Assembly: GCA_036971475.1 (NCBI GenBank)
Contig: JBAIZL010000005.1
Location: forward strand, 160,706,386-160,770,385
Source: Prosapia bicincta
Lineage: Eukaryota; Arthropoda; Insecta; Hemiptera; Cercopidae
Direction: 5' to 3'
DNA length: 64,000 nt
Shown: in pieces, positions 28,879 through 43,029 of the stretch
Layout of the letters: each line of letters opens with the position of its first letter
Numbering within the stretch: position 1 is the first letter of the stretch
The notes under the pieces: model-generated
Seen by the model: only the letters and a program-made list of their open reading frames with translations
Told to the model about the DNA's origin: nothing
Database searches by the model: none
Translations under genes and position numbers: made by a program

Positions 28879-31800
28879 TTTGTATTAATCTTTATATTCC
28901 GTTTGTGTATATTGTCAAACACATTTAGGGTTTTAAAGTTTTTAATGAAATTCTTCTAGCAAGTCTATCCCTTTTGTTTCGGATCTGTGCCTAGATATTT
29001 TGTTAGAGTTTTTATCCTTATAGTTTCAAATCTGTGTTATTTATTCTCTTGAACAACTGAAGAATATAAATCAATTTAATAATACAATTTATGTATATAT
29101 TATAAGATGTATATATAATTAATAATCAACACCTAGTGTGCATTGGGGTTACAAAATTAACGGGGTCCTGGGGCAGTCGCTTAAAAGAAATTTATGTATT
29201 TATAAGTAGTCACCGTTTACAAGAGTACGGAGATCGGTGATCATCCCCCATCTTCGGTTTTGTAGACGTGATTACGTAACTCGGTCATCGTTAGTTACGA
29301 TATTATATCAAAGGTACCGAGGATCATCGCTCGTTTCCAGTACAAATCAACCTCTTTATGTACATTTCTGTTACCAGATAATCGTCTGGTGACAGAATTA
29401 TAAATCAGGTAATAATTTTTAATTAATATTAAAAAAACTATTGGTTTTTTATCGTGTTTAATTCAACTCTGAACTTATTCTATGAAACGCACCTGAACGC
29501 ATTTCGGTGACGCATTAACGCTAAAATGGTTTGCGGGTATATTTACAATTGTAGCTCGTTGGGCGCGTAACAAGTGGTCAGGCCCCGTAATGAGCTGAAC
29601 ACTTGATGGACCGGAAACTGTTTCGAACTCGGCTGAAATTGCTACAATTTGCGGTCAAGTTATAATGCTAGCCGAGTGTTAAGGGAAACACGTTTCTGAT
29701 GAGATTGCATAGGGGAGAGGGGAATCGAGTTACATATATATTGCTTTACACATGACCCCTGTGGGAGCAGGGGATGCGTGAAGATGTTTATTTCTAAAAG
29801 AATACGTCGTTTTTGTTTAGTCTCGAAGCAGTGAGCTGCCAGTATCAAAACGGGTTCACATTCCTAGACCTAAAACCTTTTACACTGTACGTATAAAATT
29901 ACATGTAAGTGTGGAAGGGTTTCTATTTGTCCATATAAAAAATCAAACCGTGTTAGTTGTGTCATTTTTTTTATCAAACTTCCTCCGAGAATATACTTTG
30001 TGATACTTGTGAAGAAGTTACTTTGCAGGTGAAATGCGCAAACTACATTTTTATAACGAAAAGATAAATAATTAATTGCGGTTGTAGAATGTCCTTTTTG
30101 GCAACGCTTGACAATGACTGGGTCAATTCCGATATATTTCGTTTTCACTTATATTACTTAAAAATATATTCTAACCAACATTAAGATTTTGAACGCTGGA
30201 AGCCAAAAGTACTGGTTGAACCTGATACCAATTATTCCTACACAAGCAATGTCAATGTTTACACCCCTTCATCTAGTATCTCTTCACGAATATTTGCACT
30301 AAGATAAATTATTATTATGGGGAATAACATTCGTTTAAGAAGATCTTTTTCTTCGATAATCTGCTCTCTCAATGAGTTTAGAGCTCTGCCTTATTTCCCT
30401 TCTCTTTCGTTCATTCTTATTTTGATGCTATAATCTTATTCCTTCAAGGATTCCTCACCAGACATTTGATCCGAAACCCTTTCCGAACGCCATCCAAATC
30501 AACATCGTCGCTTTCACCATCCTTCTCTGTTCCCTTTGGCCGCTCAATAGCTCTTTTTCGACTAGGGTCGCGTAAATAATTTCCTGGAAATGCAGTACTT
30601 TTGTTTTCATTCTTCCTTCCCTGGACGATATAATCCCCAGGTTTATTCAAGGATTCGTCTCCATCAACCTTTGCCATTGATCCTTAACCCTTCAATTCTT
30701 AACGCTGACTAGATTTAATCACTATTGCCGACACTGTTCTTCCATTTCTGTCTTCGCCTAACGGTGTGTTTCTACACCTTGTCGCTAATAAAACGTTCTC
30801 TTACTTCGCCTTGTAAATTATCTTATAACACCAAAATATGTATTAAAACTAATCATTCAGAGAATAATAATTTGATGGTTGATATTTTTTAATTAAAATT
30901 GTTTATTGTTATCATGATGTCGCTGATCAATGGGGCTTTGCAATCGAGTACCCTCTGCGTCAAACTTAAGCCGCCTCGTAGTACAGATTATTGTTCCATA
31001 ATTGGTATATTGCTGCTCTAGAGACGTCACGATTGGATTACCTGCATGCATTATAGGCACTGCAGTGATCTATCCCTAATTAATATACAAGGGCTACTTG
31101 TGAATCTAACGCACCCAAATGTTGCTCTTATTAACCTAAACAACAGTAAGTTAGTCAGTAACAGTTTAGTAAAAGAACCTCGTTACGTTTTATACAGTTT
31201 TAAATACAAATGGATTTTTACGTGTTACTTGCAAGTGTGTAACTTTACATCAACTCGGATTAGAATCTTCAGTAGGTAGCATAAAAGGTTAGAACTTAAT
31301 TGGGCCCTTTCTATTATCGAAAATATCTTCTACATTCACGATTCAGATTTATTGACAGCGTTATTTATTATTTCCATTATTTTTCTTTTTTTTATCTAAA
31401 ATTTGTTTTTTCAGCTTTTTTTCTTCAACTATGTTTTTAATAATTTATCTAGTACTCTAAAACTAACTCTATTTGAGTTGGACCTCTGAATTGAATTTTA
31501 ATTCAGTTAATTTAGTTTAATCGTGTATTTGGTTTTTTTTGATAGTTGTATTTCGTTTTTGTACTTCTTCATCTATTATAATACGTAAAATAATTAAACA
31601 TTAATGCATTACAATTACGAAGTACAGCGATATGTGTTAGAAAAGAAGAACAAAGGACTTTGATCGGCAAGGCTGTGTATAAAGAGGACAGAGAGCGCCC
31701 AAGCCTCTGCTGAGATACATAAAATTGTTCATATTTTACACACTTAAAAATAAAACTTTTAATTGATGAATCTAAAATGTTATGATAATATCTGGGTAGT

Positions 31801-34800
31801 TAAATAATAATATTAATTTATGACAGAAATTATTTCTTTATTTGAAACAAAATAATGTGATTCCATAAAAAGTATTATTTTTTTATTTTTCATTTTTGTT
31901 TCTATTAATTTTATCTGAAAAATGTGTATGTAATAAACAATACTGTTTTATATAGATTTTTTTAATCGTACCCAACTAAAAAAAAGATTACTTATATAAT
32001 CCAAATTAAAATTAAACTCTTTTTTTGCTTTTTGCTAGAAGAGTAGAGTTAGCCCATTCCCCGTGTGAAATAAAACCCTTTATACGCCACTGCTGACTGG
32101 AAGATTCTATCGTATTAATCTGAATGATGATCAGCAATGGAAAAGGAAAAAATTGAAACATTTGAAATGTGAACTTGGTGACGGACGCAAAAAATAAAAT
32201 AATACAAATGCTGACAAATGTAGATATGAGGGGGAACTGTGCTAAGAACGAAGCGAAGAGGGAATGCATATGGTGGAAGATTTAAATAAAGTTGTCACAA
32301 AAGAAGTGAACTATTAATACGTCTCTCCATCCTCCACGTTGCCTCAACACGCTCGGGACCTTCTGTAACGCAGAGTGAGGTTTTTACTGTTAGGATTTTT
32401 TCTGCCTATGTTTTTTACTCGATTCACTCTTTTCGAACTCGTTTTTGTTTTTTGGTTAGTTATACAGAAATATTAGCTTGGGGTCATGGAAAAGCTGTCT
32501 TAGGTTGTAAATATTCACATAGCTAGACGAAGATGCATAGAGAGACGTTGGGGTCTGCAATGAGGAGATTATATTCTTAGTAACAAAGTCACAAACTTTA
32601 AACGGCAAGGGAAGAATAGAACAAACTTTTCAGACCGAAATAAAAATGTAATGATCGATGGCTATAATGGTTCAAGGTTATATGGCTGCATCCTGTCATT
32701 ACCATGATTACTTGTTTTATAGATCTTGAAAAATATTTTAACAAGATTATGTTGTCAAAAAAGAAATATTTACTTTAATAATATTCTTTTTAATTAATCA
32801 ATTGAGTTGTAATCGTTTACTTGCTTTGTAGATAATTCATGACTTTAAAATGGATCCCCTCGGTTTTATAAACGTACTTGTTGGATTATGATTGATAGGC
32901 AGACAACGTTATCCTTGTTTTACTACCTGAGTTGACATTTCTCAATTAGAAACAACGCTGCTCGGGCTTAAAACGCCAGGCCCAGCGATTACAGGCTTTT
33001 TTAATTTTAGAAAAATTTCAAGAATTATAAACGCGTTTCAGTAAAAAAATGAATTGGCGTTCAGAATTGTTTTATTTTCTTTTGTCAGATGCTGTATAGA
33101 TAAGTGTTGCAATAATGCAATATAGCCATGTTTCATTACTGAAACCTGAAAACAAGAAACAGAAAAGCAGTTTAATGAAATGATTGCCGTAAGGCTAACG
33201 TTGAAAATAGAAAGACGGGATGTAGAAAATTAGAAACATATTTTACGAAATAAAGGATGCAAAGTTGACATTTTCACCTTACATTTATTAAGAAAAATAT
33301 ATAATTATCTATTTTTAATTTTCGAAAACATCGAAAACATTAGAGTAATTTTTAAAAAATTACAAACCTAATGAAATATTTTAATTTTGTATACGATCCA
33401 CTATCTTCGTTAACCAATCATAATCAGAAATAAAGTGTTATCAAATTTTAACGACTTGATAAGGCACAGTGTTTCGGGCAGGAGAAATGAACAAATCAAT
33501 GATAAATGATTAGTTTAAAGAAAAGTACAGAATCGTTGTAGAAATAGAAAAGCAAGTAGAAGGAAAACGAAGTGAAAAAAATTAATATTAAATGAAAAAA
33601 AAATAAAAATAAAACAGCTTAAATCCTGATAATGAAAAATCATCAATAAGGAAGTGAAATACAAAAGGATTACACCAACGCAGTTGGTGAAGAAACTAGA
33701 GTTAAAAGATATTAATTTCAAAATGTGTAGCTGAAGATTAAATTGGAAGAAAAAGACAATAGGGGAGGCAATGTAATTATGAGAGGCAATCACAACAACT
33801 AGAGAATGAAATAAAATCAAGAATGAATTTTCAAAGGAGATATAAGAGAGAAAAGAAGGTTAAAATCAGTTGTAAGACGATGTAGAAGAGAGAAAACGTT
33901 GATATAAAATTAGTAAGGTAAGTGGGAGATTTATTTTTGAAGCAAGAGTAGTAAAGCGATAAAGAGTAAAATGTAAATTTTAAAAAAAATGATAAAATAC
34001 AGGCATGTCTAGAGCAATAAGTGGATGTGAAGAAAATCAATATAACATAAAGGGAAAATTAAAATTATGGAAGTGAAATAAATAATTTACAGAATTTAGG
34101 GAAATAAAGAAATGGCAGAGTAAAATAAATGAAAATAAGTAATTTTTATTAAAAAGTACAAAATAAGGAAAAGATAATAAAAATAAAAATTATAATCTAG
34201 AGAAAAGATATTGTGAATAAAAGATAATTGCGAAAGAACATGCAAGAAAGTGAAATGTAAATAAAATGCAACCGTTGAAAAATGGAACAAATATACAACA
34301 CCGTCTATACAACAAACATACATTACAAGCTACTTATTTACAGACATAAAGGGGTTGTGTGAATACTTGCTCAAGTTCACTTTACAGTTAATTAAATTAT
34401 GCCTTCGACACAACTCATATTTTGTAAAACTAAAAGCAGTCTTCAAGCAAGATTACGTGCTGAGTACGTAATCGCCTTACACAAGGAAACTATTACTGTT
34501 CTCGTAACAAATTAATTGAAAAAGGAAAAATGCTGAGCTCTCATGGCAGTGCTGACCGTGAATAAATGTAGAGGCTTAATCCTTCTAATCCGGAGGTGAA
34601 AGTAAATAGGATTAGGTGAAAATCCCGGAACTTTCTGCTTCACTGTCGCATCTTAAAGCTCTCTTTGATTATTTCTTTCTATCAGATTTTCTCTCTTACC
34701 ACTGATTTCGCTTCGGTTGTTTTTTAAATATTTTATCATAAGTACTTCTATATTTGTTCAGTTCTACTGTTCGTCTTCCTAATCATGAGATTTACAAAAC

Positions 34801-34976
34801 GTTATTTCTGTTTACAATTTTTGTTTGTTGGCTTATTTTCAATTAAATTTGTTTCAACTAATTTATTATTGCATATTATATTTGTCTGTTTAATTGACGT
34901 CTTTATCATTTTGTATTTTCAAGTTTTATTTTTTGTATTTAGTGTTTGCATATGTATATATAGTGTGTGTTTGTGA

Positions 34977-35024
<48 letters not shown>

Positions 35025-35615
35025 GGATAACTAAATTACTACTTTAGATCACATCGATTAACCAAATATTGCGGTCGACTGTTTGCGTATTAATAAAACT
35101 TCGGTAAAATTACGTTTCTATCTTTAAGCCTTTTTACAAAACCACTAATTTTGTTACCTGAAGGAAAGAAACGGCACGGCCTTCAATATAAATAGCACTA
35201 AAATTCTGCAGCAAAGATTCTAATAAACCGATAATAAAAATGTTGAATTAGAGTAAAATACATAAGGGTAATACATATTCTAATACTTCAACGAAACAAA
35301 ATATCGTAAAATAAACAAACGTAAAAGGCAAAAATAACGTACAGCCTTTTGAAGCCGTAAAATGATCTACAAACAGTCCAATAAATTACATTTTATTCAA
35401 AGCATTTCAGTCCCCACGTGTTATGCGTTTATTGCTATTAAATCGTAGAATATTCATTTTATTGCAAAAACTGTTGTATTATTATTTTATCAAAGCGAAT
35501 TATTATTTTTTTTAACAACGGATTTATATTGTTAGTGCTTAGCCTATATGGGGGGGGATTATACTAGCTCTAACAGCTATTCGTATTAACGTTTGTCCCA
35601 GTAAAGACATTACAT
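28879..35615. other. noncoding, no gene recognised; long purine-rich tract
   Basis: This is 6.7 kb without a supported gene. The minus-strand ORF 30444-30677 (77 codons, rich in Asp/Lys/Arg) is the most gene-like by composition, but it matches no family I know and lacks any exon context. 33480-34320 is strongly purine-rich with few C residues on the + strand. A (TA)n tract lies at 34980-35021. Confidence 0.45.
34980..35021. repeat. (TA)n microsatellite
   Basis: About 42 bp of AT dinucleotide, without the palindromes seen at 15 kb. Confidence 0.95.
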
Positions 35616-35700
35616 TTTGGTGGTGACCGAGTGGACAGAACATGTGGCTAAACGCCCGGGTTCGATCTCCCGGGAGGGCAGAAAATTTTTGTTCGCCTTT
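35616..35700 (+). repeat. tRNA-derived SINE head
   Basis: TGACCGAGTGG (35624-35634) differs by one base from a class A-box (TGGCCGAGTGG). 35 bp downstream is GGTTCGATC (35659-35667), a B-box set in a strong CCCGGG/CCCGGG hairpin. Pol III promoter spacing is correct, but the D and anticodon arms do not form a tRNA. The tail and 3' limit are not defined. Confidence 0.65.
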
Positions 35701-36840
35701 TAGTCCCATCTTAAATTATAATGTAAAAATGAGTACAGTAGAATCACTTTGTGAAAAATCCGGGTGGTGTATGTGCATTGCCAAGAGACGCCAGTGCGCA
35801 TGCGCGTTAAGGCAACAGCTCGGTGCGTCACTTCAGTTGGTCGTGAAAGCAGCCGGTGGTGTATCAATACGTACCTTTCCAAAAACATTTGCTGGTGTTA
35901 TGTTTTGATTTAGTTTTATGTTATGTTTTGCGTTTTATAGTGCACGTGCTTTTAGTTTCTTTAAGAATTGGTGCAACCGGGTATTACCCGGGTTTTTCCT
36001 CTTGACGACCATAAATGAATTAACTCAGCCGAAAGTATGTAGTCAGGCTAGTAGCGTTTCTACTCAGAACTTTCTCTTCCTCCTCCCCCTCGCACGTGGC
36101 CAAACCCCTTCCTCACCCCCACATGCCTGCGCGAGGCGATTTTTGTCAAAGTGATTCAACTGTACCTAGGGTCAAACTTAATATAATAACTGATAGTTGA
36201 AGCATAGTGCTGCGTCGTTTTTTTGAACACCTTGTCCCCCAAGAAAGGGGCCACTCAATCCTATCTTTCATAAGTCACCATAACTGTACAACATGCATCA
36301 TTAAAATAAAGATTGTACTCTCTGACCACGGAAAACTCAACAAAACTTTAACGTGAGCTGTATCTTCGTCTTGAGTTTTAAGAAGCTTTTTTTTCATTTC
36401 AGTTTCAGATTTTTTTTATCAGAGAAAACCCCAGTACGACATTCGACGGTTGTATATGATCGATCTCCTACGCATGCTACTAATTTAAACGTAGATTAGT
36501 AACAATCGATTAATCACCTCCCTGTAAAAGACTTAATCGTGCAACAAAACTACAGACTTTAAATACAAATATGTAATAACATAAAATCGTTGTTTCATGT
36601 GACATACGTTTGTACAAATGTTGCGATTTTTTAAAGTAAATAATTATTTTGGTGGGTTGACTTTGTTTTGTTAAAATCATCACATCCATCCGCGTCACGG
36701 GACGTTTTTGATTTTTTGCTTAAATTAAGTTATCGCGTACGATTTCATACAACAGCGGTTTTTATGTTATAGGTTATAACCTATTTTATTACAACCTGTT
36801 CTACAAAACCTGTTTAAATACGTAGGTTATATCACTTTAT
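35701..36840. other. noncoding, probably repeat-derived
   Basis: A relatively GC-rich stretch (35750-36130) contains GGGTATTACCCGGG (35980-35993), which is self-complementary, and pyrimidine-rich text. It may be the body of the SINE or a neighbouring retroelement. Small ORFs on both strands show no known domain. Confidence 0.4.
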
Positions 36841-36850
36841 TGTACACTAA

Positions 36851-37268
36851 CAGAGCACCCGTCCTTCGTACGGGGTTAATGTATATTTGTATTATGCTCA
36901 TTGCATTCCGAAATACAAAACAGTGTTAAAATAAGTTAACTCTAGGTTTTTGAAACGATTTATGATATGAAATTTTTACACAAAAGAATTTTTTGAACAA
37001 GCAACGTACAATTGCCCGGTAATAACAACAAACACTTACTATAATCTGTTTAAAAGTGACTCTCACAGGTGATTAAAAACACGTCTGGTGATTAACCCAA
37101 CTATATAATGGAGTATAGATAATTGAGTTTTATTAATGCCAGTGGGGCGGTGCTCTGACCTAATTTCTAAACAAAATTAGGCCTATGTGTTAACCAGGGA
37201 TCCTAAGAATGTCCATGTAAAATTTCAGCTCAATGGGTCCTGTAGTTTTTACGTGATTGAGTAACACA

Positions 37269-37316
<48 letters not shown>

Positions 37317-37340
37317 AATAGATTTGTATATAATAGTATA
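36851..37340 (+). mobile_element. putative non-LTR retroelement 3' remnant ending in (CA)n
   Basis: The segment begins near AGCACCCGTCCTTCGTACGGGG. Toward its end it carries AAAATTTCAGCTCAATGGGT, then CCTGTAGTTTTTACGTGATT, a (CA)n tract (37271-37315) and a short TATAATAGTATAGATT tail. Phrases of this kind are typical of 3' ends of non-LTR retrotransposons that are abundant in arthropod genomes. No reverse transcriptase frame is visible, so the class is uncertain. Confidence 0.45.
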
Positions 37341-38989
37341 GATTATTACGTTAAAATGTTATTATTCAATATTCAGTTTTTTAAACATATTAATTTATTT
37401 ATTTCGATAAATCTTACTATAATTGATTAAACATAATCATAATGAATTATATATTTGTATTTCAAATTTTCAAATGAAAACTCTTAGACGCATCTGAGAC
37501 TTTTTAAGAACATATTTCAATTAAATTCTTTAAATAAAATGTTTATTCAGTAAATTTGTCAATATATAATACTAGGTTTTTTTAATCAACTACATTCTTT
37601 CATTATTAACTAGATTCTTAACGTCGATTAAGTACATTAAAAAATGAAGGACTCACTTCCGTGGGCCAACAATACCGTCAATACTAATGATTTTTTAAAA
37701 ATCGGAAGCTTAATCCGCTGCTTTTTAAAATAGATTTGTCTCATGTAAATTTTCGTAAAGTACATTTAAATATAATACAAAAAAGTTTTAAAAAATTTCT
37801 GTTTTAAATTATGTTCTGAATCTCGCTTTAAATTAAAAGCCAATGAACTCTTATGCCACTTGTTCTTTTAACTGTGTCCTTCTATCCTTTACATTTACAA
37901 CATTGTCGCCAATATAAACACATTTTCATTTATATTTCCATTAGATAATACGATAGATGCATTTTACACATCTTTGATCACGTTTTGTTACATTTTACCA
38001 CTTACCATATTTTGCCTTCTAGATTTTTTAGAGCTCCGGGTTTTCGGCTCTTAGAGGTTCACATTATCTCGGATATTCGAGGCTCTACTATAGAGCATTG
38101 TTACTTAATCCGTAACATGTTAATTGTCATGAATATGTCATGAACGCTACATTTTAAACAGGTAAACTTGTAACTTTATCTCGTTCTATTTTTAGATTCA
38201 ATTAACTGTATTTCCTCATAAATGTGTAAAATGCTCAGTCATTTTATCGTTCAGAACCTAAAGCTTGATTTTAATTTATTATCGCAGTTCTGAGCGGGAA
38301 ATTGGATTTCGTCGTTTACTTAAGTTATCAATCATAATTTAATAAACTTTGTAGATAGCGCCACTGGTTTTGCAAGTTCCGTCAGTCACCCCGGATTAAT
38401 CTCTTTGTCGTTAGTTTTTTTACAAACTAAATTGACAGGGGAGGACTAGAGGGTTCGTATTATGATAAGATGAGATGATTATATTTTAAATTTTTGTGTA
38501 TTTATTGCATAGAATATATTGTTTTTTTCTGTACTCCAATTTCTTAGTAACACTTGGATTTGTTCTTTATTTTAATTTAAAACAATTGAATATAATAAGT
38601 CAGCGTCATAAAAATGTATATTTATATTTCAATAGAGTTTAGAAAATACCTACTTTTCTATCATTGTTTTACTTAGAAATCTGCTTCGATATTTTATCCA
38701 GATGCAACAGATTATTTAAAAATACGCATAGGTAGGCAAAAAGACAAAAAAGTAAAATACAGACAGTTTTAAAATAAACAATTGTAAACGTTGAATTAAG
38801 AATAGCGAAACATTGTTTCCATGAATAAGTTGCTGATTGCGGAGTTAAATAATACAGCAGGAAAAGCGTACTGTGGTGTTATGACTACAGTTGCGCTACC
38901 TGTTGCAATTTGTCTGTACTAACATTCCAGAATAAATACCATCGGAAAGATTGTTTAGTAATAAAATATTAAATCTTCCAGAGCTTCCT

Positions 38990-39130
38990 GTTTTGCTCCC
39001 AGTAGGTATATAATCAGACTTCTAAATGAGTTGCTAATTAGTTTTTCTCGTCCGCTTCTTCAACTCGGGAGGTTTTTAAATATTCACGTTTTATTGTGAC
39101 GAGATAGAAGATAAATTATGCTATACTTTC
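38990..39130 (-). repeat. possible third, inverted copy of the dispersed repeat
   Basis: AAATGAGTTGCTAATTAG is close to the reverse complement of CTAATTAGTAACTCATTAAG, and AGATAAATTATGCTATAC sits where the reverse complement of TATAAAGTAATTTAACTT is expected. The match is short and gapped. Confidence 0.4.
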
Positions 39131-39592
39131 TACACCTTTCTCTTCTCCCGTTATAAATTTGTTCGGTTTCAAATAACGAATTCCAATGTAATTTTTGCAG
39201 TCTTTGTGTGCATAAACACAATGTCTGTATGTTATACTTGAAAACATCTTGTGTAATTAAGACTCAATTACAGAATGTCTCGCAAAAGACGGGTTCACGT
39301 TATGAGTAAATATGGGATTTATACCTGTGAAAAATAATTGCTTTGATTTTATTAGTTGTCATTTTGTATTTGTTATTACGTAAATAATATTAAAAATATT
39401 TTAAAACAAAAACAGCTGTCAGTTCAATGATAATATATGTGCAATAAAAAAAAAAACTGATTCTCAAGATTTTCTTTACACTAAAGTGCATATTTCTATA
39501 TAATGTAGAGTAAAACGTATGTATTTGACTATCTTTGCTATCTAAGTTTATTTCATATTTATCTAACCGGCAAACTCCTACTGCCTTATAAA

Positions 39593-39978
39593 CGGCCAAC
39601 ACTATGTATAGCTGTTCACACGTAAGCTGGCGCGCGATCAATCAATAAGAAAACAAAAACCTAGCCCTATTCAAAAACATTGGTTTTTGAAGTGCGTGTT
39701 GCATCACATGCCATCACTAAGAAATTGCAGGCTTTGCGGTAGTTTAGAAAACTGACATAAGTAAATTTGTTCAAAACTATAAGTAAATGATCTGGTTAAT
39801 ATGACAAATCAAATAAAATAATATTTATAGCGGCCTTTCAGCCATGTCGAATCTACATTATTCTAATATAAAACTACACCTCATAATATAATGTCTGTGT
39901 AACGGTCTTTTCTTCCCTCCACCCTTCGCTCTTCGAGGTTACGAGCCAGCTTACGTGTGATCAGCTATAACTTGGCCG
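39593..39978. repeat. inverted-repeat pair, possible small foldback element
   Basis: CGGCCAACACTATGTATAGC, then TGTTCACACGTAAGCTGG (39593-39632), is mirrored by CCAGCTTACGTGTGATCAGC, then TATAACTTGGCCG (39945-39977). The inner loop is about 310 bp and has no coding signal. Confidence 0.6.
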
Positions 39979-41687
39979 CCTGAAATCATAATTCTTGTCC
40001 ATAATTTTGAGCATTTTAGAATTTCCAGATCTGAATTAGGCATCCCTACAATTTCTTGGAAACTACCTGACCTATCCTTTCGTTGTAATTCAGTTCACAA
40101 TTATATGGGGATAATGATTTCATGTGTACAGTATTCCTCAATTCCTGGTCCCGTGCCTTCTTTTGTATTGGAATTCAGATTGGTACAGTAGCTTCTGACT
40201 ATAACTAAGCCTTTAATCTTTGTTTGGTGGATTAGTTTCCATACCAATACAATGTGCTTTGAAGTTTTCTATACCGCAATTTTCGTTTCGTCAGGTTTAT
40301 TCCAGCATGTTCCATAATGTAACTAGTTTGTGTTCTGCACAGATCACTTTATTTTTGCTCTGTAGTAAAAAGTTACTAATGGTTAGTAAACGATAGAAAT
40401 TAGCTGAGTTAAACACGGAAAACAAGAAAGAAGTAAGTAGCCTAATAGAAAAAATGAGGTACCCTACCTAAAGTTTTAAAGTAATTTCGAATTCCACTTT
40501 TGAAAATAAAAAAGCACAGAAGGATAAACTTTTAACGTTATCGTTAAAAAGTCGCAGTAAAAAAAGAAAAAATATACTGAAAACCGACAGTTAAAGTGTA
40601 AGAGTGCCAACTTTAAATATCATTTAAAAATGTCTCTTAATCGGAATCCCTGTTTCAGATCCAATGTTGAAGCCAAAGGCAACCAAATTACATACAGAAA
40701 TTCCCAAACAATTAACGAGTCGTTTGCATAACTTCGAACAAATCACAGCATAAAGTAAACAATTTAAGTTATGATTGAAACTACAGAACGTTTCAAATAC
40801 AGTAAAATACACGCCCTAACTGAAGTAAGATCATTTATGTTGAGACTATACTGCGATTCTAAAATTTAGATTTTAATTTAAATAATAAACACTATTTTGC
40901 GAGACAACATGCGATTCCCAGCTCAGTTTTTATGAACAAATAAATTACATATATTTCCTAAATTGTTATTTAATTACATGAAAATATTTAAAATTTACAT
41001 TATTTAAGTTAATTTAGTACGGCATTTTTGTATTAGGCTCTGTAATTTGACCAATTTTATATAAGTTGGTCGGTTTAATTGAACCATATATACCAAGCTC
41101 GCTCAAACATTCATGTACGGCGGACCAATAGTTATGACAAGAGCTGTTTGTAGGCTTTATACAAGTATTCGTTATTATTATTTTTTTTCTGTCGAAAAGC
41201 GAAATAAGGTTATCACCTTCATTATTAGTTACCCTAACCACCACGAATTTCCCGAAGCTGAGTTCCATGATAATTAATTATAATTTATTATTTTATAGCT
41301 ATAATTACAGTTAATAATAATATTGTAACTTTAATTTTGTGTGGTGTTATTTATTCTAATTAAATATTATTTATTATTGAAATTAAATGTTATTTATATT
41401 TAATTAAGAATAATAATATTATACATTAGTTCTTTTTTATTTATTTTTATTTAATCTTATTATTAAAATACAATTTATTATGCTGTGTTATTTTTTCTCT
41501 TTTTTAGTTTGTTTTAAAAGTTTAAACACAAAATACTCGACATGGCTACATACAAGTCTTGGTTAGATTAGATCTGACTCGCGGTTCGTAGTTTGGCACC
41601 CTCGGTTTATAGCACCCTCAAACCGCCTCATATTAACATGCAGAAATATTTTTGTACTTATGTTTAAAGCAGTTGTCATGGTTACAG

Positions 41688-41783
41688 ACGGAGCTGTCGC
41701 AGAATCTTCAACAGCTGTCAGAGCGGGCCAGGTCAACTACAGAATTTATCCAGCGTCTGAAGAGCATGACTGACAAGTTGAAC
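41688..41783 (+). CDS. Trim9: trim9 internal exon: B-box/coiled-coil linker
   Basis: This exon has 32 codons in phase 0 at both ends. It begins TELSQNLQQLSERARSTTEF and ends SMTDKLN. An AG (gttacag) precedes it and the donor is gtaagtg. From memory of insect and vertebrate TRIM9, this is the start of the coiled coil after the second B-box. TRIM9 is a RING-type E3 ubiquitin ligase of the C-I TRIM subfamily, known for roles in neuronal axon guidance and exocytosis through netrin/DCC and SNARE partners. The reading frame joins the next exon without a shift. The acceptor has a weak polypyrimidine tract, so the start rests mainly on protein similarity. The preceding exon (RING and B-boxes) was not recognised in the window. 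Confidence 0.92.
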
Positions 41784-43029
41784 GTAAGTGTGCTTACATG
41801 TGAATCAAACTTCATAATACGCATGCATAAGCTAAACTGGTATTGTAAAGTGAAGCTATACAATTTCTATCTAAAGATTCCCGTAATTAAATAATAACAA
41901 ATACCAGTTCACAATAATTAATTTATTTCATCGTCGACGATTCAATGACGTCTTTATTATGGTTTAGAATTTGTATCCACTTAGTCACTGAAAAGCGGAT
42001 GAGAAGATTATGCGTTGGTATTCGCTATTATTTAGATATATTAAGCTCAGAAACGAAGGTCAAATTTTGGTATATTCAAGATAGGTTTGAAAAAGGTAGC
42101 AAACGGTTTACAAAACCAAATATTATCGGCTGTGTGAAGGTGGTACTTTTTACATAGATGAAAATGTACGTACTAACAAGATACTTGTCAATTATAAGAC
42201 AAATACATGTGGCCGGATTCGGTAAATATATTAGTTGTCTAAATACAAAGTGCCGAGTTGATAATCCACCAAATGTTTTTAAACTACGCCTACCTTGGAA
42301 AATGTTAGACGGTTTATTGTAAGTAATTTAAAAACATACTTTATAATATTGCATAAATCATAAACGCTTAGAAACAATAATTTCCATTCAAATTAAACTT
42401 GTTTCATAACCCATAAAAGAAAGAGAGAAACGCATATTTAGCTCCACAAAACACAGTGAATTAAAACTGTTTCAACTAAAGAACTGTCGCATTTTTAAGT
42501 TCTAAATTGCAAAGTTATTTAACTATTTCGTCACATAATCTTATCGGTCTTGAACAAAACCACTGCTGAAAATATAGTCTTCACGGCAACTCGTTATAAA
42601 CGGAAACATTTCAAAACTTCCTCGTTTTAAGTGGATTCTAAAATATTTCTTTTTGTTTTAAAAATAGTGTTTGAATTTAAGATTTTTCCAGTAGACTAAG
42701 TTTTTATAATATTTTCATTAGTGTGCCTTTTTGTGGCCATCATTAACCACTTGCATTGTGTTAATATGATTATTATTTTTTTTTATTTAGAACATTAGTT
42801 ACATGAAGAATATGAAAGCTTATAAATTGTAGATAGAATTAGGGTAGCAACATAAACCCCTCTGGTGTAGAGAAGGAAAGGTGTGCAAGGATTATACCGG
42901 AAGAAGAACAATTCTCCATCGAGATATTGCGTAGGTGTGACATCCTTTGCACTCCTGAGGATAAAGAGGCTGAGGGAGGTCAGATTAAGTAACTGTACAA
43001 CCAAGAAAGGATGTTCTTGTAATGGGAAA

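Larger units (their letters stand above)
37341..41687. other. noncoding; 5' side of the first recognised trim9 exon
   Basis: No exon coding the TRIM9 RING or B-boxes was recognised here, so this is probably intron. It holds a possible inverted copy of the dispersed repeat (about 38990-39130) and a small inverted-repeat pair (39593-39978). Confidence 0.5.

Noticed and set aside
30444..30677. Minus-strand ORF of 77 codons as a gene
   Set aside because: Composition is charged and gene-like, but there is no recognised domain, no exon partners and no promoter evidence, and it sits in a pyrimidine-rich tract that favours Lys/Glu/Asp codons on the minus strand.
35642..35908. 88-codon ORF as a protein gene
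   Set aside because: It starts inside the tRNA-derived SINE head and shows no family resemblance; repeat-derived.
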